DNA from: Baffinella frigidus
Lineage: Eukaryota > Cryptophyceae > Cryptomonadales > Baffinellaceae
Direction: 5' to 3'
Assembly: GCA_026770585.1 (NCBI GenBank)
Contig: MU646487.1
Span: 401,727 to 421,146 of the forward strand
DNA length: 19,420 bases
Of this stretch, positions 6,533-13,659 are shown in pieces; the stretch's first letter is position 1; the number at the start of each line of letters is the position of its first letter. The notes beneath the pieces are model-generated. The model was not told the DNA's origin. It did not search any database and was given only the letters and a program-made list of their open reading frames with translations. The translations under genes were made by a program, and so were the position numbers.

Positions 6533-6538
6533 GAGAGA
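6316..6538. repeat. GAGA and (GACA)n microsatellite
   Basis: A GA-rich start passes into about 40 GACA units with a few GAGA interruptions. It lies between the truncated copy (6216) and the intact exon (6580). Open frames over it ([16 protein letters not shown]) are artefacts. Confidence 0.96.
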
Positions 6539-6579
6539 GCGTCCCCCTGCATGAACGTTGACCTCTTTCCCCACTCCAG

Positions 6580-6674
6580 GATTCGGGCGACGGGTGTTCG
6601 GACGCGTGCGTGGTCGAGGCGGGTTTCCGGTGCGAAGCGGACAAGACCGCGGCCCCGCTCCCGGGCCTCGCGTG
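6580..6674 (+). CDS. DUF4215 gene exon 7 (module 3, C-terminal half)
   Basis: The acceptor CTTTCCCCACTCCAG has the best pyrimidine tract in the gene. The exon encodes [31 protein letters not shown] and two bases TG before the donor GTACCG. It completes module 3 with all expected Cys, then gives an Ala/Pro linker. The first base of exon 7470 completes a Trp codon. One acceptor-side copy lies upstream and three donor-side copies downstream. Confidence 0.82.
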
Positions 6675-6838
6675 GTACCGTCCGCCACCCGCCGCGATAA
6701 CGCAACGATTCGCGTGTTAATAACACTTTTATAACATAAATACGCGCTGTATAACACTTTTAGGAGATATACACGCGCGGTATATACACTTGTAGAGGGT
6801 AAATGCGCTGGGTAGAATACTTGTAAGAGGACGAGATA

Positions 6839-7228
6839 GGTTTCCGGTGCGAAGCGGACAAGACCGCGGCCCCGCTCCCGGGCCGGGCGTGGTAGACCCA
6901 GAACCCGACGCGATAACGCAACGATTGGGCTTTGTATAACACTTAAAAGTGTGTACAACACTTTTATGAGATATACACGCGCGGTATGGGATATACACGC
7001 GCGGTATAACACATGTAGGAGATATATACGTGGTGTAGAATACTTATAAGAGGACGCGACCGGTTTCCGGTGCGAAGCGGACAAGACTGCCGCCCCGCTC
7101 CCGGGCCCCGCGTGGTAGACCCACACCCCAAACCCCAAACCCTAAATCCGAAACCCGGAACCCGAAACCCGGAACCGCGTGGTACCGTCCGCCAACCGAC
7201 GCGATAACGCAACGATTCGCGCGTATTC
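6839..7228 (+). pseudogene. Three donor-side copies of exon 6580-6674 with intron start
   Basis: 6839-6891 and 7062-7114 repeat GGTTTCCGGTGCGAAGCGGA through CCGGGCC to the GTG before GTAGACCC. 7176-7228 repeats only CGCGTG with the donor and intron start GTACCGTCCGCCAACC, then GATAACGCAACGATTCGCG. The intron start GATAACGCAACGATT recurs three times (near 6693, 6909, 7202). AT-rich pieces with TATACACGCGCGGTAT and GTATAACACTTTTA recur between them. All lack an acceptor and the GDGCS codons. Confidence 0.82.
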
Positions 7229-7469
7229 GGGGATTTATAACACGTAACGTGCATAAAAATCACTTTTCTACACGCGCGGTATGACACCCCTAGGGAGACA
7301 CGAAAAGGAACCCGGCGGTGACTGAATCGGGAGTCGCCAAAAGTCACCTCCAAAAGTTGCCTGAAAAAAAATGGCTGGATAAAAAAAAATCGGAATCAAA
7401 ATGTTGACTGGATAAAACAAGTTGGCTGTACAGAAAAAAGTTGACTTAATCGCACGTGGCGCGGCGCAG

Positions 7470-7509
7470 GCCGGACGTGTGCGTGAACAAGGCCGAGGCT
7501 GCCCGGCAG
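7470..7509 (+). CDS. DUF4215 gene exon 8 (tail)
   Basis: The acceptor GGCGCGGCGCAG is followed by G, which completes the Trp codon, and codons for PDVCVNKAEAARQ. It ends CGGCAG before GCTAAG, a possible GC-AG intron. A donor-side copy at 7748 has GGTCAGG at the same point. Codon phase at the 5' end is correct, and the 3' end is phase 0, which fits exon 8970. The segment is short and matches no known domain; its place in the gene rests on phase and on the copy rule. Confidence 0.55.
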
Positions 7510-7523
7510 GCTAAGGCAAACCC

Positions 7524-7700
7524 CTGAACCCCAACCCCTACACCCCGACACCCCTACACCCCTACACCCCTACACACCTACACCCCTGCACCCCTACACC
7601 CCTACACCCCTACACCCCTACACACCTACACACACCTATACACCTACACACACCTATACACCTACACACCTACACACATACACACCTACACACCTAAGCC
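7524..7700 (+). repeat. CACCCCTA / CACACCTA tandem array
   Basis: Units CTACACCC and CTACACA in tandem, a variant of the C-rich telomere-like theme. Confidence 0.93.
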
Positions 7701-7745
7701 CTGAGCTGTAAACCCCAAGTTCTAAACCCCAAACCCTCTTGACGG

Positions 7746-7762
7746 CCCAGGCCGCCCGGCAG
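7746..7762 (+). pseudogene. Donor-side copy of the end of exon 7470-7509
   Basis: CCAGGCCGCCCGGCAGGGTC corresponds to GAGGCTGCCCGGCAGGCTA of the exon, both followed by AAGGCAAACCC or CAGGCAAAACCC. Confidence 0.6.
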
Positions 7763-7770
7763 GGTCAGGC

Positions 7771-7860
7771 AAAACCCTAAACCCTAACCCGAACCCTAAC
7801 CCTAACCCTAACCCAAACCCAAACCCAAACCCCAACCCTGCCCCATCACCCCTCACCCTG
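7771..7860 (+). repeat. CCCTAA / CCCAAA array
   Basis: CCCTAAACCCTAACCC and CCAAACCCAAACCC units, C-rich on the sense strand. Confidence 0.92.
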
Positions 7861-7895
7861 AAACCCGCCGCGGTGACAAAACGCGTTTTGTGATG

Positions 7896-7940
7896 AAATC
7901 CCTTCCGTGAAGGCCTTCACGGCCTTCACGTAAGGGATTT
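7896..7940. repeat. Strong hairpin (20-bp arms, 5-nt loop)
   Basis: Arms 7896-7915 and 7921-7940 match as inverted repeats at 19 of 20 positions (AAATCCCTTCCGTGAAGGCC on the left). Two further copies of the motif CCTTCACGGAAG follow at about 7952 and 7975. Confidence 0.88.
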
Positions 7941-8058
7941 CTTGGTCTTACCTTCACGGAAGCGATTTCTTGTACCTTCACGGAAGGGTCTTATAAGACC
8001 AGGACCTAAACGCCACCCGGTGAGAAAGCTGACAATGCTGGTCTCAACGGTTAACATC

Positions 8059-8200
8059 GCACTGCCAGGCCGGAGTTTTTGTATCGGTCAACTCACCTGC
8101 GAATGTGTAGTAAACAAGTACCCAATCTGGGTTCCTTGTTTCTAAGTTGACAGATTTTGTGGGTGAATTGACTTTTATAAAATATCCGGCCTGGCAGTGC
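8059..8200. mobile_element. Foldback MITE-like element with 16-bp perfect ends
   Basis: GCACTGCCAGGCCGGA (8059-8074) and TCCGGCCTGGCAGTGC (8185-8200) are exact inverted repeats. Inside, TCGGTCAACTCACC and GGTGAATTGACTTTTATA continue the symmetry imperfectly. Confidence 0.85.
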
Positions 8201-8269
8201 ATTGGCCTAAACGCCGTCCGGTGAGCAGAAGGACGGGCCTTGAAAGACTCGGACCTCAACGCCAAAAAA

Positions 8270-8383
8270 CAATGCCAAAAGTTGAGCGCTACTGGTACTA
8301 AACTGAAAAACGCCAAAAGTTGAGTGCTACTGGTACTTAACTGAAAAACGCCAAAAGTTGAGTGCTACTGGTACTCAACTGTC
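8270..8383. repeat. 38-bp tandem repeat, three units
   Basis: CGCCAAAAGTTGAGTGCTAC followed by TGGTACTTAACTGAAAA repeats three times with few changes. Confidence 0.9.
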
Positions 8384-8564
8384 AACTTTCGGAATGGAGC
8401 AGAAGGCCGGTGAAAAGCCCTTGTCAAGTCAAGAGAAGCCAGGGTTCTATTCGGGCACGCTCCTGACTTGACAAACAAATCATCAACCCTCACATGCATC
8501 TAACGCCAAATCAGACTAGGGCATAAACCCGAAACACGGTGAGCAGAAAGACGAAAGGATTTTG

Positions 8565-8645
8565 AATAACCCCTAAGCGATAAGACCTAGGAAGGACCCT
8601 ACGGTAGGCAACTCGTAGGGCCATAGGGGGGTTCCTACGGAAAAA
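8565..8645. repeat. Dispersed element, family 3, copy 2
   Basis: See 1060-1146. It starts GGATTTTGAATAACCCC and ends GGGGGGTTCCTACGG. Confidence 0.75.
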
Positions 8646-8647
8646 CG

Positions 8648-8862
8648 AGAAGCCTTCCACACGAGGCTATCCATGCGAACAGATTCATAAGTCAATCATC
8701 GAATTATTGCCCAGGAAACACGCCAAAAGTCAGCAAATGGTCACGTTTCCGCCCGCTGAGCGGTCGGACTTGTGTCAAGTATCAAGGCTTTCATATGAAA
8801 ATTACTACACACGTTTACAATCGACATTTATTCTGTTCGCATGGACAGCCTCGTGTGGTTTG
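8648..8862. mobile_element. TIR element, family 5, complete copy
   Basis: Ends CCACACGAGGCTATCCATGC and GCATGGACAGCCTCGTGTGG are inverted repeats that continue to GAACAGA. The interior holds the palindrome CCGCCCGCTGAGCGG. The half copy at 3050-3172 is in the opposite orientation. About 215 bp, non-coding. Confidence 0.83.
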
Positions 8863-8969
8863 CTTCTCCTCGGGCACGCTCCTGACTTTACCAAAAAATC
8901 CTGACCCCCCCTACTTAAACCCCACCCTCTAACCTCTATCCCCATAACCCGCCACTCTCCGGTGAGCAG

Positions 8970-9021
8970 AAGGCTGCCGAAAAGCCCGCGGAGAAGCCAG
9001 GGTTCTTCTCCAACATGTTTG
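8970..9021 (+). CDS. DUF4215 gene exon 9 (tail)
   Basis: After ACTCTCCGGTGAGCAG the exon encodes KAAEKPAEKPGFFSNMF and a final G before GTCAGA. The alternative AG three bases earlier would add one Gln. Two downstream copies repeat only the 3' part and the donor, and several upstream pieces repeat only the 5' part, which marks this as the intact exon. The Lys/Pro-rich peptide with FFSNMFG is unrecognised. It could be a short C-terminal tail; there is no membrane segment. Confidence 0.6.
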
Positions 9022-9057
9022 GTCAGACCCCATTACCCACCCGAACGCGCCTTAGGT

Positions 9058-9135
9058 GTGTCTAGGAAGCACACGAGTGTGTCTGGGAAGCATACGAGTG
9101 TGTCTAGGAAGCATATGAGTGTGTCTAGGAAGCAT
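9058..9135 (+). repeat. 21-bp tandem repeat, 3.7 units
   Basis: GTGTCTAGGAAGCACACGAG with its final T repeats at 9058, 9079, 9100 and 9121. The period is a multiple of three, but the frame has no gene context. Confidence 0.93.
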
Positions 9136-9272
9136 GGAGAAGCCAGGGTTCTTCTCCAACATGTTCTGTCAGACCCCCCCCCCCCCTCTTCGTTCGCACG
9201 AGGCATATTTGACCATCAATTTGACCATCATAGCACTCGTGGAGAAGCCTGGGTTCTTCTCCAACATGTTCG
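9136..9272 (+). pseudogene. Two donor-side copies of exon 8970-9021
   Basis: 9136-9167 and 9241-9272 repeat GGAGAAGCCAGGGTTCTTCT to ATGTTC(T/G) and the following GTCAGACCCC. Each passes into a poly-C tract. Neither has an acceptor or the first codons of the exon. Confidence 0.85.
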
Positions 9273-9298
9273 GTCAGACCCCGCCCCCCCTCCCTCTA

Positions 9299-9399
9299 TC
9301 CCTTAAGTGGCGCGTAGGCCCATACGCCCTACCGTAGGGCCCTATGACCTGCCTAGGGCCTCTTGGCCGTCAAATGTGACGGCCTTGCCACTTACGGGG
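9299..9399. mobile_element. Palindromic MITE, family 1 (TA target), copy 1
   Basis: Ends TCCCTTAAGTGGC and GCCACTTACGGGG lie between TA dinucleotides. The core has CCCTACCGTAGGGCCCTA and GACCTGCCTAGGGCCTC. Confidence 0.85.
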
Positions 9400-9674
9400 T
9401 ATAGCTCGTTCGTACGAAGCATACTTGACTATGTAGGAGGTGGAGTTAGAATCCATCCGGAAAATGCTCGTATGAGCGGCCGACACGGGGTGCAGTAAGT
9501 GGCACAACGCGGAGCATGTGCGGCGCTGACGCTGGTTGTTTGGCAATAGATTATCAATCTCTCGCAAGGGTCTAGAGTCTAAGGTTTAGGGTTATGAGCA
9601 AGTCTCTACTTACTTACTTTGACTATCATGGTGACCATCAGAGCCGCGTGGTTGACCGCTCCCCTGCTTCTCAG

Positions 9675-9694
9675 GGTTGGTGGCCTCGCCCTAA
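9675..9694 (+). CDS. Possible terminal exon of the DUF4215 gene
   Basis: The pyrimidine-rich acceptor GCTCCCCTGCTTCTCAG is followed in the phase required by the exon ending at 9021 by codons for G, LVASP and TAA. The stop lies in the first CCCTAAA unit. The exon is very short and cannot be confirmed by content. An alternative acceptor with an open frame is at 10070 (CCCTCTTTCAG), reading ASSGRGYVLTLRL before a stop. Confidence 0.33.
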
Positions 9695-9815
9695 ACCCTA
9701 AACCCTAAACCCTAAACCCTAAACCCTAAACCCTAAACCCTAAACCTTTATCCTAAACCCTCTGAACCCTCTGAATCCTTTGAACCCTCTGAACCCTCTG
9801 AACCCTAAACCCTCC
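9689..9815 (+). repeat. (CCCTAAA)n array, nearly pure
   Basis: Eight perfect CCCTAAA units are followed by CCCTCTGAA variants. This is the longest pure C-rich telomere-type tract in the window. Confidence 0.96.
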
Positions 9816-9966
9816 CTCTTCTACGCACCCTCACCCACCCCCGAAAATTATGCGGACACGAGGCCTCCCCACTCGAGGCTAGAAGTGTGACTATTTTAAA
9901 ACAGGGAATCTTTTATAAGTGAAGAATAAAAAGACATGTGTAGTAAATTTCACACAAATAGGGGCG

Positions 9967-10010
9967 TTTGGTCACGTATCTGGGAGAATTCCCCCAGATA
10001 CGTGACCAAA
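9967..10010. repeat. Perfect 18-bp hairpin
   Basis: TTTGGTCACGTATCTGGG (9967-9984) and CCCAGATACGTGACCAAA (9993-10010) are exact inverted repeats with an 8-nt loop. The perfect match suggests a recent origin or selection. Confidence 0.93.
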
Positions 10011-10110
10011 CCTACCCGGGACTGGTACTAAATTTAACGACCCCACATTTAAAATACTCCCTCTTTCAGCCTCGAGTGGCCGAGGCTATGTCCTGACACT
10101 GAGGCTGGAC

Positions 10111-10200
10111 CCTAAATCCTAAACCCTAGAATCTAGACCTTTAACCCCAAACCCAAAATCCCAAAACCCAAAACCCCAAACCCAAAATCCCTAAACTCTC
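10111..10200 (+). repeat. CCCTAAA / CCCAAAA array
   Basis: Degenerate units, C-rich on the + strand. Confidence 0.88.
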
Positions 10201-10246
10201 AGCCCCGGCAACAGGGAAGAAGGGAGCTGAACTCTAGTGCGCGGCA

Positions 10247-10447
10247 AGCTCTCCTGAGGCGGGTATATCCGTCCTGAGGCGGGTATCCCGTAAGTGGCCA
10301 TAGGGCGAATATTCGCCCTAACTCGCCCTAGGCAGGTCCTCTAGGGCCCTACGGTAGGGCGTATGAGCCTACTGGCCACTTAAGGGATATCCGTCCTGAG
10401 GCGGGTCTATCCGTTCCGAGGCGGGTTCCTTTGTCCCGAGGCGGGCC
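10247..10447. repeat. GAGGCGGG tandem repeat interrupted by a MITE
   Basis: Units of TCCGTCCTGAGGCGGGTA type occur before (10250-10285) and after (10388-10447) the MITE at 10286-10387. More units, CTGTCCCGAGGCGGGCCT, lie at about 13540-13605. Confidence 0.85.
10286..10387. mobile_element. Palindromic MITE, family 1, copy 2
   Basis: TCCCGTAAGTGGCC to GGCCACTTAAGGGA between TA dinucleotides, inside a tandem array that shows the likely empty site. Confidence 0.9.
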
Positions 10448-10449
10448 TA

Positions 10450-10550
10450 TCCCTTAAGTGGCGAGGCGGTCGAAATTGACCGCCAAGAGGTCCTAGGCAG
10501 GTTCTAGGGCCCTACCGTAGGGCGTATGAGCCTACTCGCCACTTAAGGGA
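10450..10550. mobile_element. Palindromic MITE, family 1, copy 3
   Basis: TCCCTTAAGTGGCGAG to CTCGCCACTTAAGGGA between TA dinucleotides. The core is GGCCCTACCGTAGGGC. Confidence 0.9.
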
Positions 10551-10654
10551 TAAGGGTACCTCGCTCATAAGAAACGGGGCGTTTTTGAGGGGCGGGTGGC
10601 TTTCTCAAAATGTAAGAAAGAGAAGGCGGGCGATTTCAGATTCCCCGGCGGGTA

Positions 10655-10787
10655 TCCCGTAAGTGGCCATAGGGCGAATATTCGCCCTAACTCGCCCTAG
10701 GCAGGTCCTCTAGGGCCCTACCGTAGGGCCCTAGGACCTGCCTAGGACCTCAGGCCCCCAAATTTGGAGGCCTGGTCACTTAAGGGA
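10655..10787. mobile_element. Palindromic MITE, family 1, copy 4 (longer)
   Basis: TCCCGTAAGTGGCC to GTCACTTAAGGGA between TA dinucleotides, 133 bp. It seems to combine the left half of copy 2 with another right half. Confidence 0.88.
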
Positions 10788-10814
10788 TAGCCTATGGCTT
10801 TGAAGACAGGCTTC

Positions 10815-10930
10815 CAGGGGTACCTCGCTCATCAGAAAACGACCCCCCCCGGAGACTCTACAGTAGCCCTATGCCTCTAGGGGGCTATGGTGGTCCTACG
10901 GGGGGGGGCATTTTCTTATGAGCGAGGTGG
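10815..10930. mobile_element. Palindromic MITE, family 2, copy 1
   Basis: CAGGGGTACCTCGCTCAT to CTTATGAGCGAGGT with poly-C and poly-G blocks inside the arms and CTATGCCTCTAGGGGGC in the middle. Solo left ends are at 10555-10580 and 11092-11125. The second of these runs into CCTAAGGGAT, the end of a family 1 element. Confidence 0.85.
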
Positions 10931-11141
10931 CTCGCGCGATGGCGGATTCCGGACTACATGATCCACGGTTGCGCGTTTTCATGGGTGTCAATAAATTTCA
11001 TCTGAAATGAAATTTCAGCTGAAAATCTCAAGGGCAGCAGATGCTGCGAGAGCGAGACACTTGACATTTGGCACTTCTTGACTTTACAGAGATACCTCGC
11101 TCATAAGAAACCGCCCCCCCCCTAAGGGATGGAGGAGATGA

Positions 11142-11236
11142 GATGGGAGGGGACAAAGGGGGGGAAGAGGAGGTAGAGGAAGGGGGAGCGGAGGAGGGAG
11201 GAGAGGAGGAGGGGAGAAGAAGAGGAGGGGAGGATA
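11142..11236. repeat. Polypurine (G/A-rich) tract
   Basis: Almost only G and A, GGGGAGGA-like, over about 95 bp. Confidence 0.92.
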
Positions 11237-11593
11237 GCTGAGCAGCAGAGACACGTAAACGCTGAACGGGGGATGGCGAGCGAAAAGAGCCTCATTGAAA
11301 AGGCGGGGGTGCATTGCCGACTTGTGTTTTCCTTCCGTGTATCGATACATTGATTAATAGTGACCCAGATGACTTCCATTGACACGTCGAGGCTGACCCT
11401 AACGGAGACGAGTCAATCTCCATGTGTCTTTTGTACAGCTGCATTCTGTACAGCCACCACTGTTTTGATGTCTTACTGTTGTTGATTTCTGACGCTTGAA
11501 TGGCCCTTAACTTTGCTGACGTCCGTACATTGGGGGAAACCCCTGCACAACCACATCTTTCTCTTTTCACCTTTGGTGTCTGACTGATTTTAC
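11237..11593. other. Unassigned sequence
   Basis: About 350 bp of balanced composition with no repeat I recognise. A 92-codon open frame on the - strand (11292-11570) shows no known motif. No splice context supports it. Confidence 0.5.
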
Positions 11594-12288
11594 CTCACAC
11601 CCCCACACAATCCCTCTCACCTTGTGGGGTATCCGTGGCTGGAGATCGTATGCTCCAACCATGGGATACCATGAGCCTCATAAAGGCTGACTTGGGTTCG
11701 GTGTGTGTGTGAGCATGGGAAACAGCTGGTATACCTTCACTCACCCCAAGAGAACCACCCTGTATCCCCTCTTCACGAGCCTCTGCACTGGAGAGCGAAA
11801 CGCGATCCGAAAGCAAAAATGCTTTCTCTGCAGATCCCTTCTACGGAACGGCGTGTCGTTGGGCTATGTTGGGAGAAATTAAAACCTGAAGGACCTAAAG
11901 GATCATGTCACCTCCCCCCCACACACAATTCTCTCTCGCTGTCCTCAACTCACACCCCCACACAATCATCTCACTTTTTGAAATGGTATTTTCTCTCTGG
12001 GGTATCCATGGTTGGAGCCTTCATACTTCAATCATGGGATACCATGAGTCTCATAAATGCTGACTGGTGGTTCAGTGTGTGTGCGAGAGCGATCCTATTT
12101 TGGAATAGCTCAAACAGTGACAAACACCCCAAAAGAACCAACCCTTTATCCCCTCTTCACGAGCCTCTGCACTGAAGAGCTAAACGCGATCCGAAAGCAA
12201 AACCGCTTTCTCTGCAGTCCTTTCTACGGAAGGGCCTGTCGTTGGCATACGTCGGGCGAAATTAATATGTCAAGGACCTAAAGGATCC
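11594..12288. repeat. Diverged tandem duplication of about 310-340 bp
   Basis: Units 11594-11904 and 11948-12288 share CTCACACCCCCACACAATC, GGTATCC, ATGGGATACCATGAG, CTCTTCACGAGCCTCTGCAC, GCGATCCGAAAGCAAAA, TTTCTCTGCAG and GGACCTAAAGGATC. Each has a near-palindrome (GGTATCCxTGGxTGGAG to CCATGGGATACC) that could fold around an 8-nt loop. On the + strand both encode LFTSLCTxExNAIRKQ followed by FLC, but the frames close soon after. On the - strand the copies read FCFRIAFxSxVQRLVKRG. I do not recognise either. It could be a decayed element with inverted ends or an old gene fragment. Confidence 0.75.
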
Positions 12289-12378
12289 AGGTTTGTCTTA
12301 GACACAGCTCTGTGGGGGTGCATGCATGGTGGGCGTGTCGGTGGTAGCATACGTCTCTCTCAGGGGCGACCCTACATA

Positions 12379-12479
12379 TCCCTTAAGTGACCAGTAGGCT
12401 CATACGCCCTACGGTAGGGCCCTAGCACCTGCCTAGGACCTCTTGGCCCTCAAATTTGATGGCATGGGCACTTAAGGGA
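12379..12479. mobile_element. Palindromic MITE, family 1, copy 5
   Basis: TCCCTTAAGTGACCAG to GGGCACTTAAGGGA between TA dinucleotides. Confidence 0.9.
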
Positions 12480-12498
12480 TACAGGGATATCCGGGCTA

Positions 12499-12604
12499 TC
12501 TCTTGAGTGGCCAGGGGGTCGAAATTGACTCCCAAGAGGTCCTAGGCAAGTAGGTCCCTAGGGCCCTACGGTAGGGCGTATGAGCCTACTGGCCACTTAA
12601 GGGA
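12499..12604. mobile_element. Palindromic MITE, family 1, copy 6
   Basis: TCTCTTGAGTGGCCAG to CTGGCCACTTAAGGGA between TA dinucleotides, in the opposite orientation to its neighbour copy 5 only 19 bp away. Confidence 0.9.
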
Positions 12605-12889
12605 TAACAACACATTGGTCGAGCCTCCGTCGGTGTCGGTTGTCTTAAATTAGTACCTGCGGGTTGACTCAACGCGAGATTCTGTCAACTCCCTGGTACA
12701 AATTTATCTGGCTTCAAATCCGGTGCGGGTTCTTAAGTTCTGAGTGCGTGCAGCCCAAATTTCCCTGTACATGTAGGCGCGTACCCTCTGCGTTGCTCGG
12801 CGGGTGAGTGAGGGGGCGGCTGAGGTCAGGGGCTGAACGTTGATCTGCGTGTGCATGACAGGCTGGGAGAGCCAGCGCTCTACGCGCAC
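12605..12889. other. Unassigned sequence
   Basis: It contains a weak family 4 match (GGTACAAATTTATCTGG near 12694). Otherwise I see no exon or repeat. The open frame on the - strand has no recognisable features. Confidence 0.45.
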
Positions 12890-12960
12890 TAGCCTATGCC
12901 TAGGGCCCTATGGTCGTCCTAGGGGTGGTGACGTTTTCTTGTAATCGAGGTACCCCTGTA
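12890..12960. mobile_element. Family 2 right half (solo)
   Basis: CTATGCCTAGGGCCCTATGG through TTTTCTTGTAATCGAGGTAC to CCCTGTA. The left arm is missing. Confidence 0.7.
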
Positions 12961-12994
12961 CGAGGACTACATGTAGCTGTGAGGACTATCCTGC

Positions 12995-13200
12995 GATAGG
13001 CCCGCCTGGGGAGAGCTCTTCCGATTCCAGGCTACAGGGGTACCTCGCTCATAAGAAAGCCCCCCCCCCCCTAGGACCACCATAGGGCCCTAGGCATAGG
13101 GCTACTGCAGGGTCCTGGGGGAGGCAGTTTCTTATGAGCGTGGTACCCCTGTAGCCTGGGATAGGCCCGTCTGGGGAGAGCTCTTCCGATCCCAGACTAC
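12995..13200. repeat. 40-bp repeat flanking a family 2 MITE
   Basis: GATAGGCCCGCCTGGGGAGA and the following GCTCTTCCGATTCCAG occur just left (12995-13034) and just right (13159-13200) of the element at 13035-13151, in direct orientation. Confidence 0.85.
13035..13151. mobile_element. Palindromic MITE, family 2, copy 2
   Basis: CAGGGGTACCTCGCTCAT to CTTATGAGCGTGGTACC and CCTG, flanked by TA on both sides. The core is CCCTAGGCATAGGGCTACTG. The reading frame MSEVPLY seen in open frames here is the arm of this element, not a protein start. Confidence 0.9.
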
Positions 13201-13309
13201 TCCTCACATGCTGGTTGCGGTGTCTGTGGAGGCATGCTCCAATGAATTCGAGGGATTTGCTGCTGGCGTCACGTGTCGTGAAAGCGTTGGGACCCCCCGG
13301 TGGTCCTAC

Positions 13310-13492
13310 AGGTGGGTGCACGTTCTTAAAATTGAGAACGTTGCACACGAAAAACGGGTGGGTTCACGTTCTTAAAATCAAGAAAGCCCCCCCCCCAAAA
13401 AACGCATTTTTCTGACCAGAACCGTTTCTTATGAGCGAGGTACCCCGGAAGGGGGTGGGGCTGCTCTTTATGAGCGAGGTTACCCATGTAGG
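13310..13492. repeat. Local duplication and family 2 end fragments
   Basis: GGTGGGTGCACGTTCTTAAA and GGTGGGTTCACGTTCTTAAA are direct repeats about 50 bp apart. Family 2 right ends lie at 13424-13446 and 13465-13492. Confidence 0.7.
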
Positions 13493-13659
13493 GTCTGGCT
13501 CTGCAGCTATTTACTGTACACACGCACCACACTCCGCCTGTCCCTCTGTCCCGAGGCGGGCCTGCCTGTCCCGAGGCGGGCCTATCTGTCCCCAGACGGG
13601 CCTATCCCCAGCTTTTCATGGCGCTTGAAGTTATGGCCCTACGGTGGTCCTGGAGGGAG

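Larger units (their letters stand above)
8010..8420 (+). pseudogene. Acceptor-side fragments of exon 8970-9021
   Basis: CCGGTGAGAAAGCTG (near 8016), TCCGGTGAGCAGAAGGACGG (near 8218), GGAGCAGAAGGCCGGTGAAA (near 8395) and, further right, GGTGAGCAGAAAGACG (near 8539) resemble the CCGGTGAGCAGAAGGCTGCC start of the exon. The copy near 8395-8440 also has AGAAGCCAGGGTTCT. None has a full exon. Confidence 0.6.
224..9694 (+). other. Multi-exon gene for a DUF4215-type cysteine-rich repeat protein (3' part)
   Basis: This is a gene-level entry. Nine short exons on the + strand join with matching codon phases into one open frame without stops. The product has three modules of the pattern CGDG, then CDDxN, then GDGCSxxCxxExGFxC. 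This is the signature of DUF4215 / myxococcus cysteine-rich repeats, disulphide-stabilised modules found in secreted or surface proteins of bacteria and protists. Module 1 is exons 224-305 and 1650-1732, module 2 is 2672-2721 and 3977-4056, module 3 is 5773-5824 and 6580-6674. Exon 5050-5125 is a linker; 7470-7509 and 8970-9021 form a tail. The start lies left of the window, and no signal peptide or membrane segment is visible. The match to the repeat family and the phase agreement at every junction are seen directly; the cell location is inferred from the family. Confidence 0.8.

Noticed and set aside
6308-7138. Longest open frame (276 codons, - strand) and other frames over the GACA, TA, CCCGAAA and CCCAAA tracts
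   Set aside because: Their residues simply repeat the microsatellite period (SVCL, DRQT, KPETRN, IYIY). The part outside the repeat overlaps exon copies on the other strand and shows no protein character.
8270-9135. CRISPR-like array in the 38-bp or 21-bp tandem repeats
   Set aside because: The units are directly contiguous without spacers, and the DNA is clearly eukaryotic.
9689-9750. A true telomere or chromosome end in the (CCCTAAA) tract
   Set aside because: It is short, internal, and unique sequence continues on both sides. The same units are found throughout introns in degenerate form.
9840-10110. Alternative terminal exon at 10070 of the DUF4215 gene
   Set aside because: The acceptor CCCTCTTTCAG is good and the frame is open to a stop, but there are no copies or conserved residues to support it over 9675-9694. 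Kept only as an alternative.
11292-11570. 92-codon - strand open frame
   Set aside because: No motif, no splice context and no similarity that I recognise. The length is not unusual by chance.
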